A stretch of DNA of 64,000 nucleotides from Prevotella scopos JCM 17725 (GCF_018127785.1 NZ_CP072390.1:434001-498000), one strand, 5' to 3'; positions 45,184 to 55,201 are shown, numbered from the stretch's first letter. Numbers and translations: made by a program. The notes: a model not told the origin generated them from the sequence alone.

Positions 45184-47505
45184 ATGAAGAATTATGATTT
45201 AGAGAAACGTCGCCTCGTACTTAGTGCTGTTGCAATAGGTATTGTGGTGATATATACCATACGTCTTTTTGCTCTTCAGATAGCCAGTGATGATTATCGG
45301 AAGAGCGCAGACTCTAATGCTTTCTTAAAAAAGATTGAGTTCCCTTCTCGTGGCTCTATCACGGATAGAAAAGGTAAGCTGTTGGTTTTTAATCAACCTG
45401 CTTATGACATAATGGTTGTAACCAACGAGATGAAAGGACACCTTGATACGCTTGAGTTTTGTAAAGCTTTGAACATAACTAAAGCTGACTTCATTAACCG
45501 AATGAATAATATCAAGGATAGGAGCAAGAATCCTGGTTATTCTCGATTTACTCAACAACTTTTTTTCAGTCAGTTGAGTGACAAAGATTTTAGTGCTTTC
45601 CAGGAGAAACTCTATCGTTTCCCAGGCTTTTATGTCCAAAAACGCAGTGTGCGTCAATATCAACGTCCTATTGCTGCACATGTACTTGGTGATGTGGCTG
45701 AGGTGAGTCAAAGCGACATCGAAGACGATGAGTATTATCAGCCTGGTGATTATATTGGAAAGATGGGCATCGAGCGTGAGTATGAGAAGGACTTACGTGG
45801 CGTTAAGGGTGTACAAATTCTTCTGCGTGATGCTCATGGACAGATACAAGGTCGTTACCAAGATGGGAAGTATGACCAACGTCCTCACCCAGGGCGTGAC
45901 ATACAGTTGGGTATTGATGCTGATCTTCAGGAACTCGGCGAGCGTCTGATGGAAGGAAAACTTGGTGCAGTTGTGGCAATAGAGCCTAAGACTGGTCAAA
46001 TCTTAGCAATGGTTTCTTCGCCAACTTTTGACCCACGTTCAATGATCGGCAAGTTGCGTGGAAAGTATCAGCGTGAGATGACACTTGACCCAGCAAAGCC
46101 TTTACTCAATCGAGCTATTATGGGACAATATCCTCCGGGATCAACGTTTAAGACGGGACAAGCTGTCACTTATTATTCTGAAGGAGTTGTTTCAGATTCG
46201 ACACGTTATCCGTGTCATCGTGGATTCTATTTTAAGGGACTTCATGTAGGTTGTCACCCTCATGCTGCTCCAATCTCATTGGTGCCAGCTATAAGTACCT
46301 CTTGTAATAGTTATTTCTGTTGGGGATTGTATCACATGCTCTCCAATCGTAAGAAGTATAAGACGCTGGAGGATGCTATGGATGTGTGGCGTGACTACAT
46401 GGTGTCTATGGGATTCGGTTATAAGTTGGGTATTGACCTTCCTGGCGAGAAACGAGGAATGATTCCAAATGCTAAATTCTATGATAATGCTTTTAAGCGA
46501 TGGAATCCATTGTCAGTTATCTCTATCTCTATAGGACAAGGCGAAGTCAACCTTACGCCATTACAGATAGCCAATCTTGGTGCTACTATAGCCAATCGTG
46601 GTTATTATTATACTCCACATGTTGTGCGTAGTATTCAAGGTAAGAAACTCGATAAGAAGTATTTGGAGAAACACAAATCGAAGGGAACGTATAGGTCTTA
46701 TCAGGAAGTTATTGCAGGTATGGTGTCTTCTGTGCGTGGTGGAACTTGTGCTCGTGCGGTACATCCAGGTTATACTTTAGCTGGAAAAACGGGTACAGCT
46801 CAAAACCGTGGTAAAGACCACTCTGTGTTTATGGGTTTTGCACCTGTTGATACTCCGAAGATTGCTATTGCTGTCTATGTTGAAAATGGTGGATTTGGTG
46901 CTGACTTTGGTGTGCCTATCGGTTCATTGATGATAGAGCAGTACATAAACGGAAAGCTTACTCCTGGTGACGCAGCTCGTGCAACAGCTCTTCAGAGTCG
47001 CCATATCTCTTATTCTTTCAAGCGCCCTCTAACTCATGCTGATTCTGTCCGACTTGATTCAATTAAGCGTGTAAATATAATTAGAGACTCTTTGAAGAGG
47101 GTTAAGGAAAAGCAAGACCTTATAGAAGAAGAGAAGGTCAAGCAGGCAGAAGCTAAACGAGAAGCTGATGAAAAGGAAAAAAAGAAGCAACCTCAGAATG
47201 AACCTGCCATCCGTGTTGAACCCGAATTAAAGGTGAAGTCGGAGAAAGACGAAAAGGATAAGGGAGGTGATAAGAAAGAAAAAGAAAAGAACAAAGATAA
47301 TAAAGACTCTCGGAAGGATACGAAAGATAAACCTACTATTAAGGAAAAGCAAAAAGAACCTCCCAAAGACAAGCATAAGGAGCGACAAAAGGAGAAATCC
47401 AAGGATCCAATAAAAGATAAACAGAAGGAACAAAGCAAGGATAAAGCTAAGGTCCAATCAAAAGATAAACAAAGAAACAAGGAGAACGTACATCGTGCCA
47501 AGTAA
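45184..47505 (+). CDS. mrdA: Penicillin-binding protein 2 with long charged tail
   Basis: This is the elongasome transpeptidase. The N-terminal helix is VLSAVAIGIVVIYTIRLFAL and the dimerisation domain covers about 50-230. The catalytic motifs are S320-TFK, S373-C-N and K535-TG (GKTGTAQNRG). Residues ~640-773 are an unusual low-complexity tail, almost only Lys, Glu, Asp, Gln and Ser (for example KEKNKDNKDSRKDTKDK), exposed in the periplasm. The tail is absent from typical PBP2 (~620 aa). The last 11 bases overlap rodA. Confidence 0.95.
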   Translation: MKNYDLEKRRLVLSAVAIGIVVIYTIRLFALQIASDDYRKSADSNAFLKKIEFPSRGSITDRKGKLLVFNQPAYDIMVVTNEMKGHLDTLEFCKALNITKADFINRMNNIKDRSKNPGYSRFTQQLFFSQLSDKDFSAFQEKLYRFPGFYVQKRSVRQYQRPIAAHVLGDVAEVSQSDIEDDEYYQPGDYIGKMGIEREYEKDLRGVKGVQILLRDAHGQIQGRYQDGKYDQRPHPGRDIQLGIDADLQELGERLMEGKLGAVVAIEPKTGQILAMVSSPTFDPRSMIGKLRGKYQREMTLDPAKPLLNRAIMGQYPPGSTFKTGQAVTYYSEGVVSDSTRYPCHRGFYFKGLHVGCHPHAAPISLVPAISTSCNSYFCWGLYHMLSNRKKYKTLEDAMDVWRDYMVSMGFGYKLGIDLPGEKRGMIPNAKFYDNAFKRWNPLSVISISIGQGEVNLTPLQIANLGATIANRGYYYTPHVVRSIQGKKLDKKYLEKHKSKGTYRSYQEVIAGMVSSVRGGTCARAVHPGYTLAGKTGTAQNRGKDHSVFMGFAPVDTPKIAIAVYVENGGFGADFGVPIGSLMIEQYINGKLTPGDAARATALQSRHISYSFKRPLTHADSVRLDSIKRVNIIRDSLKRVKEKQDLIEEEKVKQAEAKREADEKEKKKQPQNEPAIRVEPELKVKSEKDEKDKGGDKKEKEKNKDNKDSRKDTKDKPTIKEKQKEPPKDKHKERQKEKSKDPIKDKQKEQSKDKAKVQSKDKQRNKENVHRAK

Positions 47506-48970
47506 TTATACAGCAGACAGACAACCAGGAGTACTTCGTTCATTAGATTGGTGGACAATTGGTATCTACATTGCGTTGCTCACCTTTGGGTGGGTGAGCG
47601 TCTGTGGTGCTAGTTATACTTATGGTGATACAGAGATTTTCTCTCTTTCATCACGCTCGGGTATGCAGATTGTATGGATAGGAACTTCCATTTGCTTGGG
47701 TTTTGTTATTCTAATGATGGACGACCGCTTCTTTGATACTTTTGCTTATGTCATCTATGGTCTGTTGGTGCTCCTACTCTTTGCCACCATTTTTAACCCT
47801 CATAGCATTAAAGGTTCACGATCATGGCTTGTTTTTGGACCGCTACGACTACAGCCTGCCGAGTTCGCCAAGTTTGCTACAGCCTTAGCCATCGCTAAGT
47901 TTATGTCGGCTTATGGCTTTACAATGAAGAATTGGAAGCATTTTGCTGGAACCTGTGGTATCATCTTCCTGCCGATGCTATGTATTGTAGGGCAGCGTGA
48001 GACAGGTTCTGCCTTGGTTTATTTATCTTTCTTCCTCATGCTCTATCGTGAAGGAATGTCTGGTGGCTTCCTTTTCACGGGGCTGGCGATGGTCATTTAC
48101 TTCGTTGTTGGCATCAAGTATGAAGAGATAATGCTCTTGGATACGCCCACTTCCTTAGGAAAGTTTGTTGTTCTCTTACTCGTGCAGATATTCTCTTCAG
48201 TGATGGTATGGGTTTATGTGGGAGACAAGGGACGTACTCGTTTGTTGCTGACTTATGTATTTGGTATTACTGGACTAGCCTTACTCTTCTCAGAGTTTGT
48301 AATTCCATTCGATATTGTCTGGGTGCAGTTGGTATTATCAGCGTGTGTCATAGGTTATTTGGTCTATAATGCAATGAATACCCGCTTTTCTAACTACTTT
48401 TACATAGCCTTGTTTGCTTTGGGTTCAATTGCCTTCTTCTATTCGGCTGACTATGTACTGAATGACGTTATGCAACCACACCAGCGTGTGCGTATCAACG
48501 TACTTTTAGGACTAGATGAAGACCTAGCAGGAGCGGGATATAATGTACATCAGAGTGAGATTGCCATTGGTTCTGGTGGTCTGCAGGGTAAGGGCTTCTT
48601 GAACGGCACGCAGACAAAGTTGAAGTTTGTTCCTGAACAGGATACTGACTTTATCTTCTGTACGGTAGGTGAGGAGGAAGGCTTCCTTGGTTCAGCATCA
48701 GTACTTGTGCTTTTCCTCTGTCTTATACTCCGGCTGATGTACCTTGCTGATCGGCAACCCTTTAAGTTTGGACGTGTTTATGGTTATTGTGTTGCGGGAA
48801 TCTTCTTGTTCCATGTCTTTATAAATGTTGGAATGGTACTTGGTTTGACGCCTGTTATCGGTATCCCATTACCTTTCTTTAGTTACGGAGGTTCGTCGTT
48901 GTGGGGCTTTACAATACTCCTTTTCATTTTCCTCCGTATAGACGCTGGGCGTAATCTTATACGTCAGTAA
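47495..48970 (+). CDS. rodA: RodA peptidoglycan glycosyltransferase
   Basis: RodA is a SEDS-family polymerase that pairs with PBP2. Ten membrane helices are predicted. SEDS signatures are SRSWLVFGPLRLQPAEFAKF, QRETGSALVYLSFFLMLYRE, the loop with VHQSEIAIGSGGLQGKGFLN, PEQDTDFIFCTVGEEEGFLG, and PVIGIPLPFFSYGGSSLWGF near the end. The catalytic Asp is in the EQDTDFIF loop region. It starts at GTG and overlaps mrdA by 11 bp, consistent with coupled translation. The 491-aa length exceeds the usual ~370-420 because of an extra central hydrophobic segment. Confidence 0.95.
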   Translation: MPSNYTADRQPGVLRSLDWWTIGIYIALLTFGWVSVCGASYTYGDTEIFSLSSRSGMQIVWIGTSICLGFVILMMDDRFFDTFAYVIYGLLVLLLFATIFNPHSIKGSRSWLVFGPLRLQPAEFAKFATALAIAKFMSAYGFTMKNWKHFAGTCGIIFLPMLCIVGQRETGSALVYLSFFLMLYREGMSGGFLFTGLAMVIYFVVGIKYEEIMLLDTPTSLGKFVVLLLVQIFSSVMVWVYVGDKGRTRLLLTYVFGITGLALLFSEFVIPFDIVWVQLVLSACVIGYLVYNAMNTRFSNYFYIALFALGSIAFFYSADYVLNDVMQPHQRVRINVLLGLDEDLAGAGYNVHQSEIAIGSGGLQGKGFLNGTQTKLKFVPEQDTDFIFCTVGEEEGFLGSASVLVLFLCLILRLMYLADRQPFKFGRVYGYCVAGIFLFHVFINVGMVLGLTPVIGIPLPFFSYGGSSLWGFTILLFIFLRIDAGRNLIRQ

Positions 48971-49120
48971 CGAACAAAAGTACACTCTGTTTGTTTACTC
49001 TTTACGACTTGTTTTATAAAAAGAAAACATTAGCATAATAGTGGTTTATCCACGATATGGAGCGATGAATGATGAAGCCATAGATGCTTATAAGTTCTAC
49101 AGCTCTCTTATATTATCTGA

Positions 49121-49168
49121 TAAAGGCTGCTTCACTATTCCTATGTCTGGAAGGTGAGACAGCCTTTA
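49121..49168. terminator. Bidirectional terminator between rodA and gldH
   Basis: TAAAGGCTGCTTCAC pairs with GTGAGACAGCCTTTA (one mismatch, one G-U) and is followed by TTTCTTTTAT. Confidence 0.75.
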
Positions 49169-49184
49169 TTTCTTTTATTGAATG

Positions 49185-49697
49185 TTAGTGCTTCTGGTCA
49201 TGTTTATTTTTGAGAAGTCGAATACCAACATCACTGATACCTGGGAGTGATTCCCGATTCATTATATGATGTATCTTGACTTGTAAAGAATCATTGCGGT
49301 TAAGGCGGAACGAAGTTACAGCCTGAAGAATTTCAGTGCTTGTTATGCCTTTATGTCCCACCAATGTACCCTTTACATTAATAACCTCGCAATTAACAGT
49401 GTCGTTGTAAGTTTTCTCCAACTTCTTACGTTGTCTAAAGTAAATCAATTTACGTTCTATAATCACGCTTAGGTTGCGGTAAGGATAAGTCTGTGCAGCA
49501 CGTAAGCAGAGGTCTAATTGATAGTTTCCCTCCCATTGGCGAGGAATATCAAAAGTGAGTGTGTCATTGCGTTGCCAACCCTGTAATGACACACTTTTGT
49601 ATTGGTCGTATGTGCGTGGATCGCTACATGAAGTAGCACTCATGATTGTCGTCATGAGTGCTATGATATAAAATAAGGTGGAAACCTTATGTTTCAT
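49185..49697 (-). CDS. gldH: Gliding motility lipoprotein GldH
   Basis: The lipobox SATSC lies near residue 24. The ~146-residue mature domain shows DQYKSVSLQGWQRNDTLTFD, YQLDLCLRAAQTYPYRNLSV and SLPGISDVGIRLLK, the GldH pattern. GldH is an outer-membrane lipoprotein needed for gliding in Flavobacterium and kept in many non-gliding Bacteroidota. It overlaps the upstream ricT gene by 4 bp and is the last gene of metF-holB-ricT-gldH. Confidence 0.85.
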   Translation of the reverse strand: MKHKVSTLFYIIALMTTIMSATSCSDPRTYDQYKSVSLQGWQRNDTLTFDIPRQWEGNYQLDLCLRAAQTYPYRNLSVIIERKLIYFRQRKKLEKTYNDTVNCEVINVKGTLVGHKGITSTEILQAVTSFRLNRNDSLQVKIHHIMNRESLPGISDVGIRLLKNKHDQKH

Positions 49698-51046
49698 TCT
49701 TGCGTCTTTTCAGTTTGTTGAGGCTGTCTGCCTTCATTTCTATTGCTTTGTGGAGTTCCTTCGTTCTGCTGTTGTGCAGGGCGAGGACCATTATATGGAC
49801 GGCGACTACCATTCTGTGGGCGACGGTTGTCGTTCGTTGGACGGCGATTGTCATTTGCCTGTCGGTAGTTGTCTTGTCCATCACGCTGATAACGACGGTT
49901 CTCACGTTGAGGTCTGCTACCTTGCTGACCATTATTATTGCGTGGTTGATTATTCTTTTTACGTTTCTTTGCCTTGTCAAATCGGCTAAGGTCAGCACCA
50001 GCAAGAAGGTCAACAGGCTTTTTAGCTGGTTTTGCTTTACCATCATCGAGCAATGAGAGAGGTTTCTCACCACGTCTATTCAGTTCGATAATCTCCTTTG
50101 CACGTTCAGCGCTGATGGTTTCGAGATTTGCAGCGAGATTCTTATCAGTAGAGTAGGTGCATAGCCCGTTGAGAATATCCGTCTTAAAGAGATAGTATTC
50201 GCCATCCATTGTCTCCAAGACCACTTCTTTGCTTGGAAGCTTCCTACTTGCTTCCATGTAGTCATCAACTTCATAATTCAGACAGCATTTCAGTTTAGCA
50301 CACATACCAGCCAGTTTGGTTGGGTTGAGTGAGAGGTCCTGAATACGTGCTGCCGTGGTTGAGACACTTGAGAAATTCTTCATCCATGTAGAACAGCAAA
50401 GTTCACGTCCACATGGTCCGGTACCAGCGATACGGCCTGCTTCCTGTCGTGCTCCAATCTGTTTCATTTCGATTCTTACATGGAATGCAGCTGCAAGGTC
50501 CTTGATAAGTTGGCGGAAGTCAACACGCTCATCTGCAATGTAGTAGAAGATGGCTTTGTTACCATCGCCCTGATACTCTACGTCACCAATCTTCATCTTC
50601 AAGCCTAATCCTTTTGCTATCTGTCGGCTCTCAATCATCGTTGCGTGTTCACGTGCTTTTGCCTCATGATACTTCTGCATGTCAACGTCTTTCGCAAGTC
50701 GGTAAACACGTTTAATGTCGTCTGGTGATTTGACACTCGTTGATTTCTTTATCTGTAGTTTGACAAGACGACCAGTCAGTGTAACTACTCCTATATCGTG
50801 CCCAGGATTTGCTTCTACAGCCACGATGTCACCTTTCTTTAAGTCAAGGTTGTTGACGTTGTGATAATATCCCTTACGTGTGTTTTTGAATTGAACTTCA
50901 ACAAGGTCAGTAGTCTGGTTGTTTCCAGGCACATCAGCCAACCAGTCGAACGTATTCAACTGGCGCTCCTGTCTGCCACAGCCTTTGTGGCATAAGCCTC
51001 GGTCACAACCATGCCAGACCTTAAATTTCATATCTTTGTAATCCAT
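49694..51046 (-). CDS. ricT: RicT/PSP1-domain protein with disordered tail
   Basis: The PSP1 C-terminal-type domain covers about 35-260. Conserved cysteines are HGCDRGLCHKGC near the start, GTGPCGRELCCSTWM, and GMCAKLKCCLNYEVD, resembling the B. subtilis YaaT/RicT protein that binds [4Fe-4S] clusters and controls mRNA maturation. Residues ~340-450 are rich in Asn, Arg, Gln and Pro (QRENRRYQRDGQDNYRQA) and probably disordered and RNA-binding. It overlaps gldH by 4 bp. Confidence 0.85.
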   Translation of the reverse strand: MDYKDMKFKVWHGCDRGLCHKGCGRQERQLNTFDWLADVPGNNQTTDLVEVQFKNTRKGYYHNVNNLDLKKGDIVAVEANPGHDIGVVTLTGRLVKLQIKKSTSVKSPDDIKRVYRLAKDVDMQKYHEAKAREHATMIESRQIAKGLGLKMKIGDVEYQGDGNKAIFYYIADERVDFRQLIKDLAAAFHVRIEMKQIGARQEAGRIAGTGPCGRELCCSTWMKNFSSVSTTAARIQDLSLNPTKLAGMCAKLKCCLNYEVDDYMEASRKLPSKEVVLETMDGEYYLFKTDILNGLCTYSTDKNLAANLETISAERAKEIIELNRRGEKPLSLLDDGKAKPAKKPVDLLAGADLSRFDKAKKRKKNNQPRNNNGQQGSRPQRENRRYQRDGQDNYRQANDNRRPTNDNRRPQNGSRRPYNGPRPAQQQNEGTPQSNRNEGRQPQQTEKTQE

Positions 51047-51211
51047 TGATAGTAATCTTATTGTTTATATATATTGAAAGCCTTCATCATATTCTCTTTT
51101 AGGAGAGGATGATAGGCTGTGTGATAAGCAATGATAAAGTTTATTTTATAAAACTCAAACAGCTACTGGTTAACTTGTCAACTTGTCAACCCCTCAACTA
51201 ACAAATCTCGT

Positions 51212-52351
51212 TCACTTCCTAAGCAATAGTACAATGAGTGTCAATGCCATGTCGTAGAATACAATCTTAGCGTTGGCATTCTGTCCGATGTCTCGATTAG
51301 CGCGTTGGAAAAGTTCGTTAATCTCAATGACATTTGCTTCGTTGATAAATCGTGCGAAGTTCTTTGCAAAGTTCTCTTCCTCCAAAGTCATGTAGTTGAG
51401 TTCTGGATTTCGGAAGTTGAACATAAAATTTTCACGCACCTGTTGTTGGAAGTAAGTGAGCATACGGCGCTCTTTCTCGCGTCCATAGCTTGCCACAACC
51501 TCACTCCAACGCTTAAGCTCTTTTACGTTACGAAGGTAGCACAGACGCATAAGCATCTGGAACATGTTGTGGAACTCACGGTTTTCATTACCAGCGTCCA
51601 ATGATTCCAATGCTTTCAACCAGCTACCATGCGCAATTCGAGCAATGCGGTGTGCTGCGTCAGCGTCAATTCCCCTTTTATTGATGAGTGCCTGTTCGAT
51701 GTCTTTATCTTCGATTCGTTTGACATCGATACGCTGTGTACGACTAATAATAGTCTCGAGAAGTTTCTCAGGCTCCTCACTTACCATGAGGAAGATTGTT
51801 TCCTGTGGTGGCTCCTCTAAAAGCTTCAATAGTTTATTAGCGGAGGTGAGGTTCATTCGCTCTGGCAACCAAATGATTGAAATCTTATATCCACCCTGAC
51901 TTGACTTCAATGCCAGCACACGTGACAATTCGTCACTTTCTGCACCCGTAATGATAGCCTGCTGTGTGGTGGCTCCCATCTCCTTCATCCATTGGTTCAT
52001 GGTGAAGTAAGTTCCTTGCATGATGAGTTCATGCCACTCCTTTGCAAAGTCGGTACTTACAGGCTGATGGTCGCTACTCATACTGGGTAGCTTTATCGTA
52101 GGATAAGAGAAATGAAGATCAGGGTGTTCCCACTTTTGAAGCATGGCACGCGCATTGGCAACGGACGGTGAGGTAGCGTCTTCCACTTCGTCACCTGCAA
52201 GCAAATAGCTGGCAAAGGACATTGCAAGAGCCATCTTACCCGTTCCATGAGGTCCGCAGAAGAGCAAGGCATGTGGCAGATGGCCTTCTTTGACCATTTG
52301 TGAGAGCCGTTCCTTGACCGCCTCTTGTCCTATGACTTCTGAAAAGTTCAT
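51212..52351 (-). CDS. holB: DNA polymerase III delta' subunit
   Basis: This is a clamp-loader subunit. The AAA+ fold shows ALLFCGPHGTGKMALAMSFA; the P-loop Ser/Thr is replaced by Met, consistent with a delta' subunit that does not hydrolyse ATP. Other blocks are ISIIWLPERMNLTSANKLLK, LLEEPPQETIFLMVSEEPEK and LETIISRTQRIDVK. The 379-aa length suits the family. The ATG is 17 bp after the metF stop. Confidence 0.88.
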   Translation of the reverse strand: MNFSEVIGQEAVKERLSQMVKEGHLPHALLFCGPHGTGKMALAMSFASYLLAGDEVEDATSPSVANARAMLQKWEHPDLHFSYPTIKLPSMSSDHQPVSTDFAKEWHELIMQGTYFTMNQWMKEMGATTQQAIITGAESDELSRVLALKSSQGGYKISIIWLPERMNLTSANKLLKLLEEPPQETIFLMVSEEPEKLLETIISRTQRIDVKRIEDKDIEQALINKRGIDADAAHRIARIAHGSWLKALESLDAGNENREFHNMFQMLMRLCYLRNVKELKRWSEVVASYGREKERRMLTYFQQQVRENFMFNFRNPELNYMTLEEENFAKNFARFINEANVIEINELFQRANRDIGQNANAKIVFYDMALTLIVLLLRK

Positions 52352-52368
52352 CTTCTCTTGTTCTCTGT

Positions 52369-53370
52369 TTATTTATTATTCTTCTGCAGGAGACCCGTCT
52401 CAACCAGTCGTTTCATCACCTCATGCACACTATTAACAGCTGAAACAGTGTAGAAATGTACATTGTTGAAGCCATGTGCATAAAGATCTTTCACCTGTTT
52501 GACAGCCCAATCAATTCCTAAAAGGCATGCCTCCTCATCCGACTTGCACATTAATGCTAATTCTGCAAGTTCCTCAGGGATATCGCAATGGAATGTCTTT
52601 GGAACGACAGTTAACTGAGATAACTTCGCAAAAGGCTTTATTCCAGGTATGATAGGGATTGTTATACCTTTTTTGCGAGCTAAATCAACGAAATTGTAGA
52701 ACTTCTCATTATCGTAGAAAAGTTGTGTAACGGCAAATGTTGCACCAAGGTCCTGTTTCTTTTTGAGGTGGCGTAAGTCCTGTTCAAGATTAGGTGCTTC
52801 CTCATGTTTCTCAGGGTAACATGCTACACCATACACGAAAGGTTTACCAGGATGCTTCATCGTTGAACCATCAATAAAAACACCTTCGTTGAAGAGATTC
52901 ACCTGCTTAATAAGTCCTGTAGTGTGACGATGGCCACCCTTTGAAGGCTTGAATATTTTGTCTTCTTGTGCCTTGTCGCCACGCAGAAGCATTAAGTTTT
53001 CTATGCCAAGGAATTGTAAATCGAGTAGTTCGTACTCAATATCCTCTTTTGTTGCACCCGAGCATATTACATGAGGGATGACAGGAATACCATACGTTTG
53101 CTGGATAGCAGCCGCAATGGCTACTGTTCCTGGTCTGCGACGTATTCTTTTGCGTTCGATGAGTCCGTCTTCCCGCTCATGATAAACAAACTCACTATGG
53201 TGGGTGGTAATATTTATGAAGCTTGGATTAAACTCCTTAAGCTTATCAATATTGCGGAAGAGAGACGCTGCTCCATTACCCTTCAAAGGGGGAAGAACCT
53301 CAAAAGAGAAATGCTTTTCTCCTGTCTCATCGTTCAGCAGATGCTTTATGTTTGCTATGTTGTTGTCCAT
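52369..53370 (-). CDS. metF: Methylenetetrahydrofolate reductase
   Basis: The enzyme reduces 5,10-methylene-THF to 5-methyl-THF for methionine synthesis. The TIM barrel shows HFSFEVLPPLKGN, PSFINITTHHSEF, VIPHVICSGATKEDIE, GIENLMLLRGDKAQ, GVACYPEKHEEAP, GATFAVTQLFYDNEKFYNF and IPIIPGIKPFAK. FAD-contact residues lie in LLRGD and the following loop. The 333 aa are slightly longer than E. coli MetF. A -7 box 7 bp before the ATG indicates a leaderless message. Confidence 0.93.
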   Translation of the reverse strand: MDNNIANIKHLLNDETGEKHFSFEVLPPLKGNGAASLFRNIDKLKEFNPSFINITTHHSEFVYHEREDGLIERKRIRRRPGTVAIAAAIQQTYGIPVIPHVICSGATKEDIEYELLDLQFLGIENLMLLRGDKAQEDKIFKPSKGGHRHTTGLIKQVNLFNEGVFIDGSTMKHPGKPFVYGVACYPEKHEEAPNLEQDLRHLKKKQDLGATFAVTQLFYDNEKFYNFVDLARKKGITIPIIPGIKPFAKLSQLTVVPKTFHCDIPEELAELALMCKSDEEACLLGIDWAVKQVKDLYAHGFNNVHFYTVSAVNSVHEVMKRLVETGLLQKNNK

Positions 53371-53377
53371 TTGGCTA

Positions 53378-53385
53378 CAAAGTTA
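53378..53385 (-). promoter_or_regulatory. -7 box of the metF-holB-ricT-gldH operon
   Basis: The minus strand reads TAACTTTG, ending 7 bp before the ATG, where +1 is expected. Confidence 0.5.
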
Positions 53386-53585
53386 GTAAATAAATGTGAG
53401 AAAAGGGATGGAATAGAAGAGTAAAACGTTTAAAGAGTTAAAAAGTAAAAGTACTTGTCTTCTTACAAAAGTAGCTATATGAGTAAGGGAAAAGCTATCG
53501 TCAGATGTATTATTAAATAGTTACTTACCTCTTGAAAAGGGTGAGATGTTAAAAACGATAATTTTTTTTGATTTACTACTAATAT

Positions 53586-54863
53586 ATGAGAAGAATTTTT
53601 ATGGCAATTCTTGCCTTGACAATGGCTACAGCTATGATGGCTGGAAACTTTGTGAAAGTTAAAAACGGACGCTTTGTTCGTGGTGGGAAACCCTACTATT
53701 ATGTTGGGGCAAACTTCTGGTATGGAGCTGTTCTAGGTTCTGAAGGATCAGGCGGAAACCGCGCACGTCTTCGTCGAGAACTCGATGAGATGCAGCGTTT
53801 AGGTATAGATAACCTTCGAATCTTGGTTGGTGCAGATGGTTTGCCCGGTGTTGAGGATAAGATAGAACCTGTTTTACAGTCTCGTCCGGGTGTTTATAAC
53901 GATTCTATTCTTGCAGGATTAGACTATCTTTTAACTGAGATGAGCAAGCGAAAGATGGTTGCTGTGCTTTATCTCACCAACTCTTGGGAATGGAGTGGTG
54001 GCTATGGTGCTTATTTGGAGTGGGCTGATGAGGGACCTGCTTTGATACCACGTAGAGATGGTTATGGTGCTTACACAAAGTTTGCCAGCAAGTTTGCTTC
54101 TAATCAGAAAGCGCATTTAATGTTTTATGATCATATTCGCTTCATCCTTAGTCGTACCAACCGATACTCTGGACTAAAGTATGTTGATGACCCGACGATC
54201 ATGTCTTGGCAGATTTGTAATGAGCCTCGCGCTTTCTCAAAAGAGGCTCTACCAGAGTTTGAGAAGTGGCTTTCAGAGGCTACTGCCATTGTTCGCAGCC
54301 TTGATAAGAACCATCTTATCAGTCTTGGAAGCGAAGGAGCCTTTGGTTGTGAACGTGATTATGGAGTTTTTGAGCGTATCTGTGCTGATAAGAACGTAGA
54401 TTATTGTAATGTTCATATCTGGCCTTACAACTGGCAGTGGGCAAGAAAGACGCATCTGAAGGAGGATCTTGAAGCAAGTTTTAAATATACTCAGGAATAT
54501 ATCGATAGTCACTTGGCTATCTGCAATCGGCTTAATAAGCCCCTTGTACTTGAAGAGTTTGGTTATCCTCGCGATGGTTTCTCTTTCTCGTTGAAGAGTA
54601 CAACAAAGGCGCGCGATGCTTATTACAAGTACGTGTTGAATGCTGTTGCGGAGAATGCAGCGAAGGGAGGATTGCTGGTTGGTTGTAACTTCTGGGGTTG
54701 GGGTGGTTATGCAAAACCTCGTCACGAGCGTTGGCAAGCAGGAGATGATTTTACTAGCGATCCCGCACATGAGCCACAAGGCTTTTATAGTGTATATGTA
54801 TCTGACAAGTCAACACTTAAGATAATCCAGAAGGAAGCAAAACGCATGTCCGAGATTAAGTAG
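53586..54863 (+). CDS. Glycoside hydrolase family 5 endo-mannanase
   Basis: The secreted 425-aa enzyme has a signal peptide (MRRIFMAILALTMATAMMAG). GH5 signatures are YVGANFWYGAVLGSEG, LGIDNLRILVGADG, IMSWQICNEPRAF (acid/base E213), DYCNVHIWPYNW and PLVLEEFGYPRDG (nucleophile E324). The pattern fits subfamily 7, beta-1,4-mannanases. The nearby manA gene (mannose-6-phosphate isomerase) makes mannan use plausible. A long foldback follows the stop. Confidence 0.9.
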   Translation: MRRIFMAILALTMATAMMAGNFVKVKNGRFVRGGKPYYYVGANFWYGAVLGSEGSGGNRARLRRELDEMQRLGIDNLRILVGADGLPGVEDKIEPVLQSRPGVYNDSILAGLDYLLTEMSKRKMVAVLYLTNSWEWSGGYGAYLEWADEGPALIPRRDGYGAYTKFASKFASNQKAHLMFYDHIRFILSRTNRYSGLKYVDDPTIMSWQICNEPRAFSKEALPEFEKWLSEATAIVRSLDKNHLISLGSEGAFGCERDYGVFERICADKNVDYCNVHIWPYNWQWARKTHLKEDLEASFKYTQEYIDSHLAICNRLNKPLVLEEFGYPRDGFSFSLKSTTKARDAYYKYVLNAVAENAAKGGLLVGCNFWGWGGYAKPRHERWQAGDDFTSDPAHEPQGFYSVYVSDKSTLKIIQKEAKRMSEIK

Positions 54864-54874
54864 GAGACAATGTT

Positions 54875-54953
54875 AAAGCTGTTGTTTGATTTTGTAAAAC
54901 TATGGTCTAAGTCTATCTAAACCTAGCTTTTACAATTGTCAAGCAACAGCTTT
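54875..54953 (+). terminator. 79-nt near-complete foldback after the mannanase gene
   Basis: The outer 15-bp stem (AAAGCTGTTGTTTGA with one G-U) and inner stem TTGTAAAA/TTTTACAA make most of the segment self-complementary. It may be a terminator or a small palindromic element. The rest of the 338-bp gap has only the manA promoter. Confidence 0.6.
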
Positions 54954-55126
54954 ATTTATGCGAGGGTGTTTGATGTTCAAATGAGTAGAAAGTCTGTGAA
55001 GAGCCTAAATACAGCTTGGATATAGTGTAAAAGTATAGTTTGTTGACATAATGTTATCCTTACTTTTGAAGGTGTAGGATGCAGTGGCTTTCCTTCAAAT
55101 TTCTTGGTAATCTACTGATTTAAGTG

Positions 55127-55134
55127 TAACTTTG
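55127..55134 (+). promoter_or_regulatory. -7 box of manA
   Basis: TAACTTTG lies 67 bp before the ATG. Confidence 0.45.
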
Positions 55135-55201
55135 CAGTACAATTGAAGACCTGAGTTGGTTTCATTATTGGTAAGTTTGAGTAATTAAAAAGACAATAAA
55201 A

